Source: Paludibacter sp.
GTDB lineage: Bacteria > Bacteroidota > Bacteroidia > Bacteroidales > Paludibacteraceae
Assembly (NCBI GenBank): GCA_028692715.1
Contig: JAQUWU010000046.1
Span: 1 to 36,764, forward strand
Direction of reading: 5' to 3'
DNA: 36,764 nt
Shown here: piece by piece, positions 17,641 to 25,642 of the stretch
Position numbering within the stretch: position 1 is the stretch's first letter
How the letters are laid out: every line of letters begins with the position of its first letter
Notes under the pieces: model-generated
Told to the model about the DNA's origin: nothing
Databases searched by the model: none
What the model saw: the letters and a program-made list of their open reading frames with translations, nothing else
Position numbers and translations under genes: made by a program

Positions 17641-19470
17641 TTATGCTTTTCGGATTAATTCTTCCAACTTACTAATAGTATTGATTGTTTCGTCGTACAA
17701 ATTTCCCATTTCTTCCTGACCTGTGTTGGGCGCATAACGGGCAAATTCGCAAGTATTCAGTATTTTAATAAAATCTAAAACAACCTCATTCGCTATCTTT
17801 CTATCTGCCAATTCATATTCAACTTTTTCTTTTGTAAGTTCCGAAACGGGAATAGATAATTTATCGCTTAGATAAGACCAAACCGATTTAAGCACCTCCT
17901 CGTAAAACTTATCTTTATTTCCTTCGGCAAGTAACTTTTGAGCTAATTTCAATCGCTTACGGGCAATTTTATTAGCTTTCTTATTTTTTACAAGCTTAAT
18001 ATCTGCATTATCTTTAATTTGCTTACGGAAAAAGAAAAACAAAACCAACGATAAAAGTAAAGGTATTAAAAACATTAACCAACCATTGAGTGTGCCGAAT
18101 AATATCTCTTTTTCATTCGATAGTGTAATGTCTTCAGTTTGAATATACCGAATATCTTTCCCAATTTGTTTTACATCTTCTTTATCAACATAGTTACCAA
18201 CTACTGTAGAGCCTTCGCTATTATCACCTTTTAAAACATGTAATTTATAAACAGGTGTACGTAAGGTTTTATAGGTATTCTCCTTGTTGTCAAAGTATGT
18301 AAATTCGGCCGAAGGTATTTCAAAATCACCTGAATGGCGGGGGATAAATAGATATTCAATAGTTTTTGTTCCGGTTACTCCCGAAGAAGTAGTTTTAAAA
18401 TTGTTATTTACTTTCGGATCATAAAGCTCAAAACCTTCAGGGAATTTTATATCGGGATTCTGAATCAGCTTCATATTACCTGTACCGGCAATATTCACTT
18501 TTATAGTCACAGCATCATTCGCTTTCACTTGTTCAGTAGTGATGGAAGAATTTAATGAAAATCTACCCACTGTTCCGTTAAATGAAGCCGGTTTATTTGC
18601 AGGTAAAGCTTTTACATTAATTCTCAAGCCGGGGGCAACCAATGTTTTCGACACATTAGTATACGAATCGAAGAAATCGTCGAAAATACTCCGTACAGCT
18701 GTTCGGTTTTGAACCCGGATGCCCGCTTCAAAAGTAGCTTTATCAATGTTTATTTCTCCCGCATGTTGAGGATAAAGTAACACCTGATACAATACTACTG
18801 TGCCGTAATTTTTACCGTTAAAGTTTTCGTATGAAAATTGTTTATTTTGCGATTGGTCAATATCCTGCTTCATAAATCCATTGAAATCAGGCATTTTTTT
18901 GTTTACACATTGAACAACATCCAACAAAGTATATAATTTATAGGTAACTAAAATTGCTTCTTGTTCGTAAACATTCGTTTTGGAAGCACTTGCACGAATA
19001 AAAACATTATCTGCTGAAATAGATTGTCCATTTGAACCGGTAGATTGTCTTTCACCTCCCTTCGAGTTGGAAGGAGTTGAACTGTCGGCAGGCAATACCT
19101 TTATTGAAACACCATTCGAAGTATATTTTTGTCCCTCTACCGTAATTGATGCAGAAGAAATAGTAAATGTTCCCGTTTTTTGCGCCTGCAAAGTATAAGT
19201 ATAAGAAACAGAAACCGATGATGAGGTTTTACCGTTGATAATCTGCATACTCGAACTATGTGACTCAAATGGTCCGGCCAACACATCAAAACCATTTATT
19301 TCAGGGACACGTATATCTTTTCCGGTTGCATTTACTGAATAAACCAGTTGAAACGGCTTATCGAGAATAACCGTAGAAGGTGCGGATGCCGTGAAACGAA
19401 TTGGTTCGTCGGCACGAATTCCTAATGAACTAATTATCAATAAGATAAGAAGAAATATTTTTCGTTTCAT
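17641..19470 (-). CDS. batD: BatD: aerotolerance operon membrane protein
   Basis: 609 residues. A signal peptide (about 1-20) is followed by repeated Ig-like or bacterial cadherin-like beta-sandwich segments with the BatD pattern PFQLVYSVNATGKDIRVPEI and the recurring FTISSASITVEGQKY. A Ser/Gly-rich low-complexity stretch sits near 130-150. One transmembrane helix lies at about 463-483 (WLMFLIPLLLSLVLFFFF), followed by a cytoplasmic helical tail of about 120 residues (KRLKLAQKLLAEGNKDKFYEEVLKSVWSYL). Most of the protein is therefore periplasmic. It starts 54 bp after batC and ends 5 bp before batE. Confidence 0.9.
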   Translation of the reverse strand: MKRKIFLLILLIISSLGIRADEPIRFTASAPSTVILDKPFQLVYSVNATGKDIRVPEINGFDVLAGPFESHSSSMQIINGKTSSSVSVSYTYTLQAQKTGTFTISSASITVEGQKYTSNGVSIKVLPADSSTPSNSKGGERQSTGSNGQSISADNVFIRASASKTNVYEQEAILVTYKLYTLLDVVQCVNKKMPDFNGFMKQDIDQSQNKQFSYENFNGKNYGTVVLYQVLLYPQHAGEINIDKATFEAGIRVQNRTAVRSIFDDFFDSYTNVSKTLVAPGLRINVKALPANKPASFNGTVGRFSLNSSITTEQVKANDAVTIKVNIAGTGNMKLIQNPDIKFPEGFELYDPKVNNNFKTTSSGVTGTKTIEYLFIPRHSGDFEIPSAEFTYFDNKENTYKTLRTPVYKLHVLKGDNSEGSTVVGNYVDKEDVKQIGKDIRYIQTEDITLSNEKEILFGTLNGWLMFLIPLLLSLVLFFFFRKQIKDNADIKLVKNKKANKIARKRLKLAQKLLAEGNKDKFYEEVLKSVWSYLSDKLSIPVSELTKEKVEYELADRKIANEVVLDFIKILNTCEFARYAPNTGQEEMGNLYDETINTISKLEELIRKA

Positions 19471-19524
19471 ATTTATAAACTATAAACAACTCACTATAAA
19501 CTATATATTATTAACTTTCAAGAT

Positions 19525-20229
19525 TTACCAGTCTTTATCAGCACTTCTGGTACCTTTGACTTGTTGTTTTTTTGCTTTTTCCTGCGTATTTTTCTCATCT
19601 TGCATTAAAGCATCCAAAATCTGTTGAGCATTCTGTTTAGACATTTTAGGTTGTTGTTGCTGTTGCTGCTGTTGTTTTTGATCGTCTTTTTTCTGATCTT
19701 GTTTTTGATCCTGTTTCTGATCTTGTTTATCTTTATTTTTATCTTTATCTTTATCTTTATCTTTGTTTTTATCTTTGTTCTTATCTTTATTCTGTTGCTC
19801 TTTTTTCAACATCATTTGAGCATAAGCCAAATTATATCGGGTATCATCATCTTTCGGATTATTTTTTAATGCCATCTTGTAAGCATTAATACTTTCTTCA
19901 ATTTTTTTATCCGAAAGTAATGCATTTCCAGTATTATGAAATGCCGCAGCCAGTTTTTTCTTGTCAGTAGGTTGCAAAGCTATGGAATTATTATATTGTT
20001 GCATTGCATCATTGTACTTTTTTTGGCGGAACAATGCATTTCCTAAATTGTAATTTGCTTCGAACGACTTAGGGTTTTTCTGAAGTCCCTTTCTATATTC
20101 AATCTCAGCTTCGGTAAATTTTCCTTCTTTATATAATTTGTTTCCTGAACGCACATCATTACTCTCCTTTTGTGCAAATGCAGATAAGGAAATTATGCTC
20201 AACAACAATATAATACTTATATTTTTCAT
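19525..20229 (-). CDS. batC: BatC: TPR protein with Lys/Asp/Gln low-complexity tail
   Basis: 234 residues. A signal peptide (1-19, ending AFAQ) is followed by at least three tetratricopeptide repeats at about 25-140 (FEANYNLGNALFRQKKYNDAMQQYNNSI; AFHNTGNALLSDKKIEESINAYKMAL). A low-complexity tract covers about 145-195: repeated KDKNKDKD, then QDQKQDQK, then a poly-Gln run. The DNA beneath it is a 6-bp microsatellite (TTTATC on the plus strand). The C-terminal part (QNAQQILDALMQDEKNTQEK) is a conserved-looking tail. TPRs suggest protein docking, presumably with the other Bat proteins. It lies between batB (21 bp upstream) and batD. Confidence 0.87.
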   Translation of the reverse strand: MKNISIILLLSIISLSAFAQKESNDVRSGNKLYKEGKFTEAEIEYRKGLQKNPKSFEANYNLGNALFRQKKYNDAMQQYNNSIALQPTDKKKLAAAFHNTGNALLSDKKIEESINAYKMALKNNPKDDDTRYNLAYAQMMLKKEQQNKDKNKDKNKDKDKDKDKNKDKQDQKQDQKQDQKKDDQKQQQQQQQQPKMSKQNAQQILDALMQDEKNTQEKAKKQQVKGTRSADKDW

Positions 20230-20250
20230 TTCTGAATTGTAATTTTAATC

Positions 20251-21294
20251 TTAGTTCTTAATAACTTTGTCTTTCAAATCAAAAATTTTAAACTTGCTTA
20301 GTCGTTTATTCTGTCTGTCGAATACAAAAAAGTCTAAAATAATCAGCAACAAAGCCAATAATGCAAATGATTGAAATTGCTCATTATAATCTGAGAAAAC
20401 GCTGGTTTTAATATCCGATTTTGCTAACTTATCCAACTGTTTACTCACTTCTTTAAAAGCAGCATTTGTATTATCAGCTCGAATATAAATACCTTTTCCT
20501 GCTGCAGCAATGTCCTTACACATTTGTTCATTAAGCTTTGAAACCACCACATTTCCTTCCTTGTCTTTCCAAAAACTCATTGTTCCGGGAACAGGAATGG
20601 GTGCACCATCGAGTTTTCCCATCCCGATTACATGCACAGCAATATCATTTTCGGTGGCGAGCTTTGCTGCACCAATAGCATCATCTTCATGATTTTCACC
20701 ATCAGTTAGAACAATGATAGCTCTACCGGCTTTTCCCTTAGTCCCAAACGATTTAATGCATAAATCAATAGCACTTCCTATGGCTGTACCTTGACGAGGC
20801 ACCAGTTTTGGGTTAATAGAAGAAAGAAACATTTTTGCTGAGACATAATCAACTGTTATTGGTAATTGAGTGTACGCATCTCCGGCAAAAACGACTAAAC
20901 CAATTCTATCATTGGTCATTTCATCAATCAGGTTGGACAAAACTTGCTTAGCTTTGTCAAGTCTACTAGGTTGTATGTCCTGAGCCATCATCGAATTGGA
21001 AACATCGAGCGCTATCATTACATCAATTCCCTGACGTTTTGCAGATTCCATCTTTGTGCCAAACTGTGGTTGAGCCAACACTATAATAATCAGTAAAACG
21101 GCTGTTAACTGAAGATAAAATTTCAAAGTTGGGCGAATAACAGAAACGTTCGGCATAAGTTGTGCCAACAATTCCGGATTCCCAAATTGTTTAATCTTAC
21201 GACGTTTTTGAATGCCTGTATAAATAAATACTGCTATTAATACCGGGATTAACAGGAGTAAAGATAGATATTCAGGATGTGCAAATCTAAACAT
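20251..21294 (-). CDS. batB: BatB: von Willebrand factor A domain membrane protein
   Basis: 347 residues. Two N-terminal hydrophobic helices (about 8-28 and 58-76) precede a vWA domain of about 200 residues. The metal-binding MIDAS motif is DVSNS at 97-101, with later elements TDGENH and the conserved threonine in RQGTAIGSA. A third helix lies near 310-328, just before the basic C-terminus. This architecture, directly after BatA, is that of BatB. It is 129 bp downstream of batA, across a gap filled with 9-bp tandem repeats, and 21 bp before batC. MIDAS-type vWA domains bind partners through a divalent metal; the partner here is unknown. Confidence 0.9.
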   Translation of the reverse strand: MFRFAHPEYLSLLLLIPVLIAVFIYTGIQKRRKIKQFGNPELLAQLMPNVSVIRPTLKFYLQLTAVLLIIIVLAQPQFGTKMESAKRQGIDVMIALDVSNSMMAQDIQPSRLDKAKQVLSNLIDEMTNDRIGLVVFAGDAYTQLPITVDYVSAKMFLSSINPKLVPRQGTAIGSAIDLCIKSFGTKGKAGRAIIVLTDGENHEDDAIGAAKLATENDIAVHVIGMGKLDGAPIPVPGTMSFWKDKEGNVVVSKLNEQMCKDIAAAGKGIYIRADNTNAAFKEVSKQLDKLAKSDIKTSVFSDYNEQFQSFALLALLLIILDFFVFDRQNKRLSKFKIFDLKDKVIKN

Positions 21295-21366
21295 ATTATA
21301 TTTTAAAATTAAGCGTTCAATGTTTCGTGTTTAGTGTATCTCAATAATTACTTAAAACGAGCTTCA

Positions 21367-21411
21367 AACTTTATGAACTTTACGAACTTTATAAACTTTA
21401 CGAACTTTATA
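21367..21411. repeat. 9-bp tandem repeat, five units, between batA and batB
   Basis: Five head-to-tail units of AACTTTAYG or AACTTTATA, beginning at 21367, 21376, 21385, 21394 and 21403. It is non-coding and fills a third of the batA-batB gap. A related AAACTTTATA palindrome lies at 34488-34511. Confidence 0.85.
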
Positions 21412-21423
21412 AACTAAAAACCA

Positions 21424-22407
21424 TTAAGGTATTTTTCTAAATACAGTATTTCTAACAAAAATTTCTGAAATCAGGAAAATAAATGCAAGTAAACTAAAAA
21501 TAAAAAATTCTTCGTTCTTTTTACTATACTCTTTTACACTTATTTTAGTTTTTTCAAGTTGGTCAATTTCCTGATAGATATTTCTCAATTTTGAATTATC
21601 AGTCGCCCTGAAGTATTGACCTCCAGTTAATTCAGCAATATCCTTCAACGATTTTTCATCAAATTCCGATTCCATTTGTTGGTATTGTATCCCAACAGGA
21701 GTTTGTACCGGTACATTTACTATACCATGCGATCCAACACCAATTGCATACACTCTGATTCCGAAAGTTTTAGCAATTTCAGCGGCAGTAATCGGAGCTA
21801 TATCACCACGATTATTCGATCCATCTGTCAACAAAATAATAACTTTTGATTTTGCATTGCTATCCTTAATTCGGTTAACGGCATTTGCTAACCCAAGTCC
21901 GATAGCAGTTCCATCCTCAATCATTCCGTATTTTACACCTTTAAACAGATTTACCAACACGGCATGATCAGTTGTTAAAGGACATTGAGTAAAACTTTCG
22001 CCGGAAAAAATAACTAAACCAATGTTATCATTTGGTCGAGACATAATAAATTCAGTAGCCACATCTTTCGAAGCTTCTAGTCGATTAGGTTTTAAGTCTT
22101 CAGCCATCATTGTTCCCGAAATATCCAAAGCTAACATAATATCAATACCTTCCGTTTTTTCAGTTCTCCAGCTATTTGAAGCCTGAGGTCTGGCAATTGC
22201 CAGTATTAAGGTTGTAATAGCCAGTATCCGAAGTACAAATGGCAAATGAATGAATTTCAGCTTTTTGCTTTTTGGAAATTTTAGTAAATTCTGATGCGAT
22301 GATATTTGAAGACTCGCATCTGATTTATGCAACTCCCAAACATACCAAAAAATGACTGGAATAAGCAGCAATAATAAAAATAAATATTCCGGGTTATGAA
22401 ATGTCAT
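21424..22407 (-). CDS. batA: BatA: von Willebrand factor A domain membrane protein
   Basis: 327 residues. It has the same plan as BatB: N-terminal helices (about 8-24 and 56-72), a vWA domain with a MIDAS motif, and a helix near 303-318. The MIDAS is DISGT at 95-99, so the last position is Thr rather than the Ser seen in BatB. The conserved EDGTAIGLGLANAV and LLTDGSNNRGD follow. BatA and BatB are the paralogous pair of the operon and share the PEYLxLLLLIPV N-terminus. It begins 45 bp after the stop of the preceding membrane protein. Confidence 0.9.
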   Translation of the reverse strand: MTFHNPEYLFLLLLLIPVIFWYVWELHKSDASLQISSHQNLLKFPKSKKLKFIHLPFVLRILAITTLILAIARPQASNSWRTEKTEGIDIMLALDISGTMMAEDLKPNRLEASKDVATEFIMSRPNDNIGLVIFSGESFTQCPLTTDHAVLVNLFKGVKYGMIEDGTAIGLGLANAVNRIKDSNAKSKVIILLTDGSNNRGDIAPITAAEIAKTFGIRVYAIGVGSHGIVNVPVQTPVGIQYQQMESEFDEKSLKDIAELTGGQYFRATDNSKLRNIYQEIDQLEKTKISVKEYSKKNEEFFIFSLLAFIFLISEIFVRNTVFRKIP

Positions 22408-22452
22408 TGTTTACAAAGTTTTTTATAAAATTCGCACTTAAATTACTTCAAT

Positions 22453-23421
22453 TTAGTCTTGAATTCCTTCTTGTTTTTTAATTTCTTCCAGTGGTTTCAC
22501 CTCTTCTTTTTTAGTTTGATTTACGAACAGAAAAGCATTCATCAAACTCAACTCATTTTCATCAGGCATTGCATTCCATTTTGCAAATTTCGCCAAATCG
22601 GCAAGTTGCAGTATCTGCTTCAATCCAGTATAAGTGGATTTTTGTTCAACTTGCATCGTCTTCAAACTCTGGAGAATTTCATCGGAAGTCATTTCCATAC
22701 TATTTATATCAAAAGCACTTTCAATATAACTTCTAAGTACATCCGTCAATTGAGTATGGAATTCTTTTGAACGACCCTGCTGCCATAATTTTTCTGTTTT
22801 AATCCGCTCAAGCTCACTTAACGCTACAATATAGGGTGCAATATCAGGATCTTTTTTAGACCTTTCGAAAACAGGTTTTTTCTGAAAATACTTTCTGAAT
22901 AAAACAATAGCTATAACTATCAATGCAATGATAACGAACACTAAAAGTATTATTTTCAAAAGAGCTAACCAATCAAATTTAGGAGTGAAAACCGGTTTTA
23001 TATCAGTAATGCTATTCGAAGCAGTATCTATCTGAAATGGTTGAACAACCTTTAACGACAAAGATTTTGACCAAACGGTATCATTATCAATTATAAATGG
23101 ATAAGAAGGAACATACAATAATGAATCCTTAAACGAAGTAACCAAATAATTCAGATTCACTATAATATGACCATCCGGAGATTTTATAGTATCCATTTTT
23201 GACGGTTCAACTATTTCAAGTCCACCTACAATAGTATCCGAAAAAACAGGCATTATCACTTTTTGATTCGGTTGCTGAGAAACTTCAAAAGTTAGTTTTG
23301 TCTGATCACCAATCCGCAACACAGTAGAATCTAACTTCGCATTAACTGTGATTTTCTGAGCCCACAATGAAGTTTGTACTATAGTAGAAAAAAGAATGAA
23401 AAAGAATATATATTTTCTCAT
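22453..23421 (-). CDS. Bat operon single-pass membrane protein of unknown function
   Basis: 322 residues from the ATG at 23421. A longer in-frame form starts at a TTG (23457) but places extra residues before a good signal peptide (RKYIFFFILFSTIVQTSLWAQ), so I prefer the ATG. A periplasmic beta-sandwich-like part covers about 22-150 (TVLRIGDQTKLTFEVSQQPNQ). A transmembrane helix follows at about 158-180 (LLKIILLVFVIIALIVIAIVLF). The cytoplasmic helical tail ends in an acidic and basic stretch and includes a segment (RSYIESAFDINSMEMTSDEIL) resembling the tail of BatD. It sits between the DUF58 gene and batA, where many Bacteroidetes operons carry an uncharacterised protein. I do not recognise a named family with certainty. 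Confidence 0.8.
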   Translation of the reverse strand: MRKYIFFFILFSTIVQTSLWAQKITVNAKLDSTVLRIGDQTKLTFEVSQQPNQKVIMPVFSDTIVGGLEIVEPSKMDTIKSPDGHIIVNLNYLVTSFKDSLLYVPSYPFIIDNDTVWSKSLSLKVVQPFQIDTASNSITDIKPVFTPKFDWLALLKIILLVFVIIALIVIAIVLFRKYFQKKPVFERSKKDPDIAPYIVALSELERIKTEKLWQQGRSKEFHTQLTDVLRSYIESAFDINSMEMTSDEILQSLKTMQVEQKSTYTGLKQILQLADLAKFAKWNAMPDENELSLMNAFLFVNQTKKEEVKPLEEIKKQEGIQD

Positions 23422-23471
23422 AAATAAAATTTGCAATCGAATATTGGAAATAACCAAATTGTAATTATAAA

Positions 23472-24338
23472 TCAGGCGCGCATTTTAAACATTTTCATTA
23501 ATGTTCTCACATAATCATCCGATGTGCTCATCGAAACCGAATCCACACCCGATTTTGTAAAAATCTTCTGAAGGCTAAGTTGTCCTTGACCCCACGCATG
23601 TTTGTAAGTAGTTCGAAGTCGTTTATCGGAAGTATCCACCCAGATTCTTTCACCGGTTTCTGCATCTTTCAGTTTTATAAGTCCAACATCCGGAAGTTCA
23701 GTTTCACGAATATCATATACTTGCAAAGCAACTACATCGTGTTTCCTGTTGGCTATTGTCAAATCTTTTTCAAAATTTGAATCCATAAAATCGGATATGA
23801 TGAATGCTGTAGAACTTTTCTTTATTGCATTGGTAAAATACTGTAATGCTCCGGCAATATTGGTTTTATTACTTTCCGGTCTAAAATCAATTAATTCACG
23901 AATTATATGTAAAACGTGTTTTCTCCCTTTTTTAGGTGGAATAAATTTTTCAATTTTATCGGAAAAGAAAATGACCCCTATTTTATCATTATTCTGAATG
24001 GTAGAGAACGCAAGTGTAGCAGCCAACTCAGTAAAGATGTCTTTTTTTAATTGCGAAACAGTACCAAAATCACGACTTCCTGAAACATCTATTAATAACA
24101 CCACTGTCAATTCACGTTCTTCTTCAAAAACTTTTATATAGGGATGTCCAAATCGAGCTGTCACATTCCAGTCAATAGAACGTATATCGTCACCATACTG
24201 ATATTCACGCACTTCAGCAAATGTCATTCCACGACCTCTGAAGGCCGAATGATATTCACCTGCGAAAATATTCTTCGATAAACCACGCGTTTTTATCTCG
24301 ATTTTCCGTACTTTCTTTATTAATTCACTGGTTTCCAC
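23472..24338 (-). CDS. DUF58 / vWA-like protein of the MoxR-Bat operon
   Basis: 288 residues. DUF58 proteins are partners of MoxR AAA+ ATPases. The domain hallmark is clear: GEYHSAFRGRGMTFAEVREY, then QYGDDIRSIDWNVTAR. A vWA-like fold follows with DVSGS at 84-88, a complete DxSxS metal site. No signal peptide or transmembrane segment is present, so it should be cytoplasmic. The start codon is GTG (24336-24338), with no in-frame ATG nearby, and the N-terminus METSELIKKVRKIEIKTRGL matches the family. It lies 54 bp after moxR, across a 7-bp tandem repeat. Confidence 0.92.
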   Translation of the reverse strand: METSELIKKVRKIEIKTRGLSKNIFAGEYHSAFRGRGMTFAEVREYQYGDDIRSIDWNVTARFGHPYIKVFEEERELTVVLLIDVSGSRDFGTVSQLKKDIFTELAATLAFSTIQNNDKIGVIFFSDKIEKFIPPKKGRKHVLHIIRELIDFRPESNKTNIAGALQYFTNAIKKSSTAFIISDFMDSNFEKDLTIANRKHDVVALQVYDIRETELPDVGLIKLKDAETGERIWVDTSDKRLRTTYKHAWGQGQLSLQKIFTKSGVDSVSMSTSDDYVRTLMKMFKMRA

Positions 24339-24351
24339 AAATTCAAAATCT

Positions 24352-24386
24352 AATTATTAATTATTAATTATCAATTATTAATTATG
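24352..24386. repeat. 7-bp tandem repeat, five units, between moxR and DUF58 gene
   Basis: Units AATTATT, AATTATT, AATTATC, AATTATT, AATTATG. The tract fills most of the 54-bp gap just upstream of the GTG start of the DUF58 gene, where copy changes could alter translation. Confidence 0.8.
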
Positions 24387-24392
24387 AATTGA

Positions 24393-25388
24393 TCAAGGCA
24401 CTTCAACTGTATTTAAAATTTCAGTAATAATTTCCTCGGTTGTCATATTGTTGGCTTCGGCTTCATAACTCAAACCAATACGATGACGTAGAACATCATA
24501 GCATACAGCACGAATATCTTCAGGAATTACATATCCTCTGCGTTTGATAAATGCATAAGCACGAGCAGCCAGCGCCAAATTGATGGAAGCACGTGGAGAA
24601 GCTCCAAAAGAAATCATTTCTTTCAATGAATCTAAACCATAATCCTGTGGAAAACGAGTCGCAAAAACGATATCAACAATATATTGTTCAATTTTTTCAT
24701 CGATGTATACCTGGCGAACCACATCCCTGGCGTCGATAATATCTTTTGGAGAAAGAATTGGTTTTACTTCAGGTTTATCTTTCAATAAGTTCTGACGGAT
24801 AATCAATTTTTCTTCTTCTTTTTTTGGATAATTGATAATTACCTTCAACATAAAACGATCGACCTGAGCTTCCGGTAGTGGATAAGTACCTTCCTGCTCA
24901 ATTGGATTCTGAGTTGCCAATACTAAAAACGGTTCATCTAATTTATAGGTATTTTCACCAATAGTTTCTTGTCGTTCCTGCATAGCTTCAAGCAAAGCAC
25001 TCTGAACTTTTGCCGGGGCACGATTTATTTCATCCGCCAAAATGAGGTTGGCGAAAATAGGTCCTTTTTTAATATGGAATTCTTCCTTTTTCTGACTATA
25101 AATCATTGTTCCCACCACATCGGCAGGTAAAAGATCCGGCGTAAACTGAATTCGACTGAAATCGGCTTTAATCAAATCCGACAATGTTTTAATGGCCAAC
25201 GTTTTTGCTAAACCGGGTACACCTTCGAGTAATATGTGACCATCGGACAATAAACCGATTAACAATGACTCTACTAAATGCTTTTGACCTACAATAACCC
25301 GGTCCATTCCCATGGTTAACGCATCAACGAATGAACTCTGGCGTTCGATGCGCTCATTAAGTTCCCTAATATCAACAGATTGAATCAT
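24393..25388 (-). CDS. MoxR-family AAA+ ATPase
   Basis: 331 residues, a normal MoxR length. It is a cytoplasmic AAA+ chaperone-like ATPase thought to act on vWA partners. Walker A is GVPGLAKT at 56-63 and Walker B is LILADE at 115-120, followed by INRAPAKVQSALLEAMQERQ. The sensor 1 region is LATQNPIEQEGTYPLPEAQ and the arginine-finger segment VDRFMLK follows. The C-terminal lid has GASPRASINLALAARAYAF. It is the first gene of the moxR-DUF58-bat run. A -7 promoter box lies about 37 bp upstream, beyond which is the terminator of the previous operon. Confidence 0.94.
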   Translation of the reverse strand: MIQSVDIRELNERIERQSSFVDALTMGMDRVIVGQKHLVESLLIGLLSDGHILLEGVPGLAKTLAIKTLSDLIKADFSRIQFTPDLLPADVVGTMIYSQKKEEFHIKKGPIFANLILADEINRAPAKVQSALLEAMQERQETIGENTYKLDEPFLVLATQNPIEQEGTYPLPEAQVDRFMLKVIINYPKKEEEKLIIRQNLLKDKPEVKPILSPKDIIDARDVVRQVYIDEKIEQYIVDIVFATRFPQDYGLDSLKEMISFGASPRASINLALAARAYAFIKRRGYVIPEDIRAVCYDVLRHRIGLSYEAEANNMTTEEIITEILNTVEVP

Positions 25389-25424
25389 ATAATTTTATAT
25401 TTGTTATGTTTCTTTTTTGTTTAG

Positions 25425-25432
25425 CAAATATA
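25425..25432 (-). promoter_or_regulatory. Probable -7 box for the moxR-bat operon
   Basis: TATATTTG on the minus strand fits TAnnTTTG and is 37 bp from the moxR ATG, directly after the preceding terminator. No TTG is visible at the -33 distance. Confidence 0.5.
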
Positions 25433-25548
25433 GCTATTAAATTTTCCGATAAAACTCTGATTTAATATCTATTAACCTGAATTTAGATTATTAAGTATTG
25501 AGCGTTTTTATACTGAATAATCTTTCAAAAATTATACTTTGTTGAATT

Positions 25549-25583
25549 AAAAAAGTTCTGCAAATGTAAATAAATGCAGAACT
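25549..25583 (-). terminator. Terminator of the rimO-HU-HU/LysM operon
   Basis: On the minus strand AGTTCTGCA and TGCAGAACT form a perfect 9-bp stem (25575-25583 with 25554-25562) over a 12-nt loop, followed by a run of six T. It lies 60 bp after the stop of the HU-LysM gene. Confidence 0.85.
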
Positions 25584-25642
25584 ATTTTAATATATTAAAG
25601 AGATACATAAATAAGTCCAATTATTCAATGCTTACTACGCAT

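Noticed and set aside
19624-19869. Plus-strand ORF rich in Phe, Ile and Leu
   Set aside because: It is the antisense shadow of the BatC low-complexity repeat, which has no stops in that frame.
22459-22770. 103-residue plus-strand ORF
   Set aside because: Antisense to the Bat operon membrane protein; no family match and no promoter.
23422-23457. Longer N-terminus from a TTG for the Bat operon membrane protein
   Set aside because: It would put 12 residues before a complete signal peptide starting at the ATG at 23421.
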